From: Clostridia bacterium
GTDB taxonomy: Bacteria > Bacillota > Clostridia > Christensenellales > Christensenellaceae
Length of the DNA: 64,000 nucleotides
Assembly: GCA_017531505.1 (NCBI GenBank)
Contig: JAFXKX010000007.1
Coordinates: forward strand, 45,419-109,418
Direction: 5' to 3'
The position numbers were made by a program, and so were the translations under genes. Positions within the stretch are counted from its first letter, which is position 1. Each line of letters begins with the position of its first letter. The notes under the pieces are model-generated. The model was not told the origin of the DNA and made no database searches. It saw only the letters and a program-made list of their open reading frames with translations. Of the stretch, positions 61,697-64,000 are shown in pieces.

Positions 61697-62734
61697 TTAA
61701 CAAGCGGCCAAAGTCAGTTTGGATAAGGCCGTGATAAAATCATGCACATCTTCCTGCTTGGTATGCCAGGAGGTCACCAGACGAATCGTGCTTTCTTCTT
61801 CCCCTGCCTTCCAGGTCGCAAAAACATAATCCTTGCGCAATGCATCAATGATACGGTTGGGCAAAACAGGGAACATCTGATTGCTGTTGTCTTTGGCAAG
61901 GAACTCATATCCCAGACTGCTGATGCCTGCACGCAGGATCTCTGCCATCTCATTGGCATGCTTGCCAAGCTCTGTATACAGATCGTTGCGGAACAATTCT
62001 GCAAACTGGATTCCCAACAATCTGCCTTTTGCAAGGATCGCGCCGTGGCGCTTCATAGACCAACGCATATTTTTGGCGCAGGCTTTGTTGGGCACCAGCA
62101 ATGCTTCGCCCAGCAGTGCACCGCACTTGGTACCACCCAGATAGAATGCGTCACACAGTTTTGCCAGATCTGCCAGCGTTACATCATTTCCCTTTGCCGT
62201 CAACGCCGATGCCATACGCGCACCATCCAGATACAGCAGCATCTGATGTTCGTCGCATACCTTTCTCAGCGCTTCCAGTTCTTTTTTCTTATACAATGTC
62301 CCCAACTCCGTCGGGTGAGAAATATACACCATTGCCGGACGCACCAGATGCTCGTCATCCGCCGGGAATTCTTTCATAAGATCCTTTATCTGCGCGGCAG
62401 TGATCTTGCCGTTTTCCGAATAGATCGGCAAAATTTTATGGCCGGTCGCTTCTACCGCCCCTGCTTCGTGGGTATTGATATGGCCGGTCTGTGCGCTGAT
62501 CACAGCCTCATAGGGTCGCAATGCATGGCCGATGAGCAGCTGATTGCACTGGGTGCCGCCAGATACAAAAAACACTTCTGCATCCGTCTCTGCTTTCTGG
62601 CGGATCAATGCGATCGCTTCCTCGCAGTAAGGATCCATGCCATAGCCGGCAGTCTGTATATCGTTGCTTTCCTGCAGCGCCTGCAATATCTGCGGATGCG
62701 CGCCTTCACTATAGTCATTATTGAAACTGATCAT
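61697..62734 (-). CDS. Low-specificity L-threonine aldolase
   Basis: The 345-residue PLP enzyme of the beta-eliminating lyase/threonine aldolase family has MISFNNDYSEGAHPQIL at the N-terminus, EVFFVSGGTQCNQL, HINTHEAGA, LYLDGARMASAL and the PLP lysine in FYLGGTKCGALLGEA. It cleaves L-threonine or allo-threonine to glycine and acetaldehyde. It lies between two terminators/gaps, thus monocistronic. Confidence 0.93.
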   Translation of the reverse strand: MISFNNDYSEGAHPQILQALQESNDIQTAGYGMDPYCEEAIALIRQKAETDAEVFFVSGGTQCNQLLIGHALRPYEAVISAQTGHINTHEAGAVEATGHKILPIYSENGKITAAQIKDLMKEFPADDEHLVRPAMVYISHPTELGTLYKKKELEALRKVCDEHQMLLYLDGARMASALTAKGNDVTLADLAKLCDAFYLGGTKCGALLGEALLVPNKACAKNMRWSMKRHGAILAKGRLLGIQFAELFRNDLYTELGKHANEMAEILRAGISSLGYEFLAKDNSNQMFPVLPNRIIDALRKDYVFATWKAGEEESTIRLVTSWHTKQEDVHDFITALSKLTLAAC

Positions 62735-62796
62735 ATGTAACAGCCACCTTTTTCCTGATTTTCACAATCCCATTGTAAGGCTTTCTGCTAAAAAAA

Positions 62797-63303
62797 TCAA
62801 TTCCCCTGCCATTTGATCGCATAAAATTGTTGTCCCGGCAACAGATGTACCGATGTATACTGAGGATTCAGCAGCAAGAACAGTTCTATACTGAATTTAT
62901 TCCGATATAGTCTCCTTGCCGCTCCTTCCTCTCCGGCACAGAGCATTATTCGCTCAGTATTGGCATACATGGAAGGTTCAGCCGGCAGCAGCAATGTCTG
63001 CCCACTTTTCATCCATCCATGGGGCAGATACCCATTGTCGCGCATCACCTGTTCTAACGGCAGTCCGAGGCTTGTGCAGATACTTAAAAAAGTCTGTCCC
63101 GGGAAAATCCGATAAAATAAATACTTCTCGCATCGCCGATACGGCAGCAGCAACTGCGTCCCCCTGCGCAAATAGCTACGCAGCCCCGGATTCGCTTGCC
63201 GCAGCATTATCGGATGATACCCCAACTGTAGTGCTAACACTTGCAGAGGAGTATCTTGCTCCACTGTGTACTCCCAAAAATTTTGTTTCTCTTCACATTG
63301 CAT
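62797..63303 (-). CDS. LysM-domain protein
   Basis: The 168-residue protein has two LysM repeats (YTVEQDTPLQVLALQLGYH and YRIFPGQTFLSICTSLGLPL as their N-terminal halves, each ending in GTQLLLP or GQTLLLP) and a degenerate third at 120-165. There is no signal peptide, as in spore-associated LysM proteins that act in the mother cell (SafA-like). A GGGAGGT site precedes the ATG. A role at the spore surface or cortex is inferred. Confidence 0.85.
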   Translation of the reverse strand: MQCEEKQNFWEYTVEQDTPLQVLALQLGYHPIMLRQANPGLRSYLRRGTQLLLPYRRCEKYLFYRIFPGQTFLSICTSLGLPLEQVMRDNGYLPHGWMKSGQTLLLPAEPSMYANTERIMLCAGEEGAARRLYRNKFSIELFLLLNPQYTSVHLLPGQQFYAIKWQGN

Positions 63304-63487
63304 TGCAGATACCTCCCTTGTATTGTATGCAGGTCTCTACTTGACACTGACAATTTCAACATATAAAATATAATTTGCCTTTTAAATACGGCATCTGTAA
63401 TAACAGATCTGCCATCCGCAGTTTACACTAACTCGCATACTTTTTTCCAAAAAAGGCAAGCGGTAATTGTACCCCAATTTCATATAC
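63304..63487. other. Spacer between the LysM gene and tRNA-Arg
   Basis: 184 bases without a gene; no clear terminator, repeat or strong promoter for the tRNA was seen, though the sequence is AT-rich near 63355-63385. Confidence 0.6.
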
Positions 63488-63564
63488 GTCTCTGTACCTC
63501 AGCAGGATAGAGGGTCCGCCTCCTAAGCGGAATGCCCCCGGTTCGAATCCGGGCAGGGACGCCA
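63488..63564 (+). tRNA. tRNA-Arg (CCU anticodon)
   Basis: Cloverleaf: acceptor GTCTCTG pairs with CAGGGAC (one G-U), D arm CCTC/GAGG, anticodon stem TCCGC/GCGGA with loop CTCCTAA giving anticodon CCT (Arg, AGG codon), T arm CCCGG-TTCGAAT-CCGGG, and an encoded CCA at 63562-63564. Confidence 0.96.
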
Positions 63565-63600
63565 AAAAGTGCCGAGAAATCAAGGTTTCTCGGCACTTTT
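63565..63600 (+). terminator. Terminator after tRNA-Arg
   Basis: AAAAGTGCCGAGAAA (63565-63579) and its complement (63586-63600) form a 15-bp stem with a six-base loop, ending in TTTT. Confidence 0.9.
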
Positions 63601-63898
63601 ACTTTTTATTTATCACTCATTCGATTTAGTGAGTTTTTTGCTTTTATGGCAGCAAGGCAGAATCAAACTTTCACCATATCCCGATTAGCAGGTAATTAGC
63701 AGAAAATCGTCGTTTTGCTAATCGCCTGCTAATCGGATTTTTAGCAAAACCTTGCTAATTTGCACAGGCGTATGTTTTATCCATAGACTTTTTTCAGTAA
63801 TGAACCTTTCTGGTTTCTTTTCTCTTTAATATGTGGAATTTTTCATATTCGTGCGATATAATCAGTTAGATAAATTAGGAATTTGGCGGAGAGTATGT
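63601..63898. other. AT-rich intergenic stretch downstream of tRNA-Arg
   Basis: About 300 bases with no gene. It contains the TTAGCA repeat cluster (63681-63758) and, at 63857-63862, TATAAT that could be the -10 of the nitroreductase gene; no good -35 was found. Confidence 0.7.
63681..63758. repeat. Cluster of six TTAGCA/TGCTAA copies forming nested inverted repeats
   Basis: CCGATTAGCAGG (63681) continues into ATTAGCAGAAAA, and the reverse complement TTTTGCTAATCGCCTGCTAATCGG (63713-63736) faces it across six bases, a nearly perfect long hairpin. A further pair TTAGCAA/TTGCTAA lies at 63741-63758. In all six copies, three in each orientation. No known repeat family was recognised. Confidence 0.7.
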
Positions 63899-64000
63899 AT
63901 GGATTATTATAAGCAAATTTTTAAACGTAAATCATTTCATATTTTCAAAGATACGGATAAACTTACTGGTGATGAAATCCAAGAATTAAGAGATTTTATT
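63899..64000 (+). CDS. Nitroreductase-family protein (5' part only, runs off the window)
   Basis: The open frame from the ATG at 63899 to the window end encodes MDYYKQIFKRKSFHIF followed by K and GDEIQELRDFI-like residues, the typical beginning of clostridial nitroreductase-like proteins (MDYY-x-QIFKRKSFH). Preceded by GGCGGAGAG. Its base composition is much more AT-rich than the rest of the window. Confidence 0.65.
   Translation, partial: MDYYKQIFKRKSFHIFKDTDKLTGDEIQELRDFI

Noticed and set aside
63322..63329. CATACAAT (minus strand), a perfect SigE -10 box before the LysM gene
   Set aside because: It is so close to the ATG that transcription would begin within the ribosome-binding site; no good -35 found.
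63681..63758. CRISPR array
   Set aside because: The TTAGCA copies are short, inverted and irregularly spaced, without spacer-length intervals; no cas genes in the window.

Overview
The window looks like chromosomal DNA from an anaerobic, endospore-forming Clostridia bacterium, probably of the Oscillospirales or a neighbouring group. This is inferred from gene content, not from a search. Evidence for anaerobic Firmicutes: a ferredoxin-dependent 2-oxoacid oxidoreductase, NfnAB-type transhydrogenase genes, cotJABC, a YtxC-like protein, a T-box leader, HprK with a Crh-like HPr, CdaA/CdaR, RsfS-YqeK-NadD, and strong AGGAGG ribosome sites. Most of the window is of medium GC and densely coded. Only the last ~400 bases, after a tRNA-Arg gene, are clearly AT-rich.

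Layout. 1-5.9 kb: the end of a peptidase-like membrane protein, a small XRE regulator, then rsfS, yqeK, nadD, yhbY, obgE and nth on the minus strand. 5.9-13.3 kb: nfnAB, a four-subunit 2-oxoacid:ferredoxin oxidoreductase, a P-loop ATPase and an FAD protein. 13.3-16.8 kb: the cyclic-di-AMP pair cdaA/cdaR, a small Spo0E-like protein and a lipoprotein. 16.9-18.0 kb: a DUF421/DUF4363 pair behind a forespore-type promoter. 18.0-20.7 kb: an HTH-cupin-acyl-CoA synthetase fusion controlled by a T-box. 20.7-26.6 kb: nagA, then a minus-strand cassette of S24-type repressor, Y-family polymerase, TIGR03916 radical SAM protein, TIGR03915 protein and GNAT. 26.6-31.3 kb: pfkA and a dnaE with an apparent frameshift. 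31.4-38.2 kb (plus strand): HAD phosphatase, hprK, a solute-binding-like protein, murB, PHP phosphoesterase, rapZ, whiA and a Crh-like HPr. 38.3-46.6 kb: an aromatic amino acid operon (aroF, tyrA, aroB, aroA, aroC, pheA, aroE-aroK fusion, aroQ) behind a Phe/Tyr leader-peptide attenuator. 46.6-53.6 kb: uvrC, a PBP/SEDS pair, an FHA protein, a membrane protein, a J-domain protein and a DUF5685 protein. 53.7-55 kb: cotJABC. 55-63.3 kb: pit with its DUF47 partner, a phosphopantetheinyl transferase, asnS, a thioredoxin-fold protein, a YtxC-like protein, a RelA/SpoT-like protein, a threonine aldolase and a LysM protein. 63.5-64 kb: tRNA-Arg(CCU), an unusual cluster of TTAGCA inverted repeats and the start of a nitroreductase gene.

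Three systems stand out. (1) A T-box, with a specifier best read as GUC (Val), controls an ACSM-like acyl-CoA synthetase fused to a DNA-binding HTH and a cupin. With the VOR/KOR-type oxidoreductase and NfnAB nearby, this suggests isobutyrate salvage to valine by reductive carboxylation, switched on by valine starvation. (2) A complete Phe/Tyr attenuator carries a 22-residue leader peptide with eight aromatic codons in a row, plus mutually exclusive hairpins, upstream of the whole shikimate-to-Phe/Tyr gene set. (3) A self-cleaving-type repressor lies upstream of a Y-family polymerase and the uncharacterised TIGR03915/TIGR03916 pair, with two matching 15-bp candidate operators at its promoter.

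All family assignments come from reading motifs by eye. No database search, structure prediction or alignment was run.
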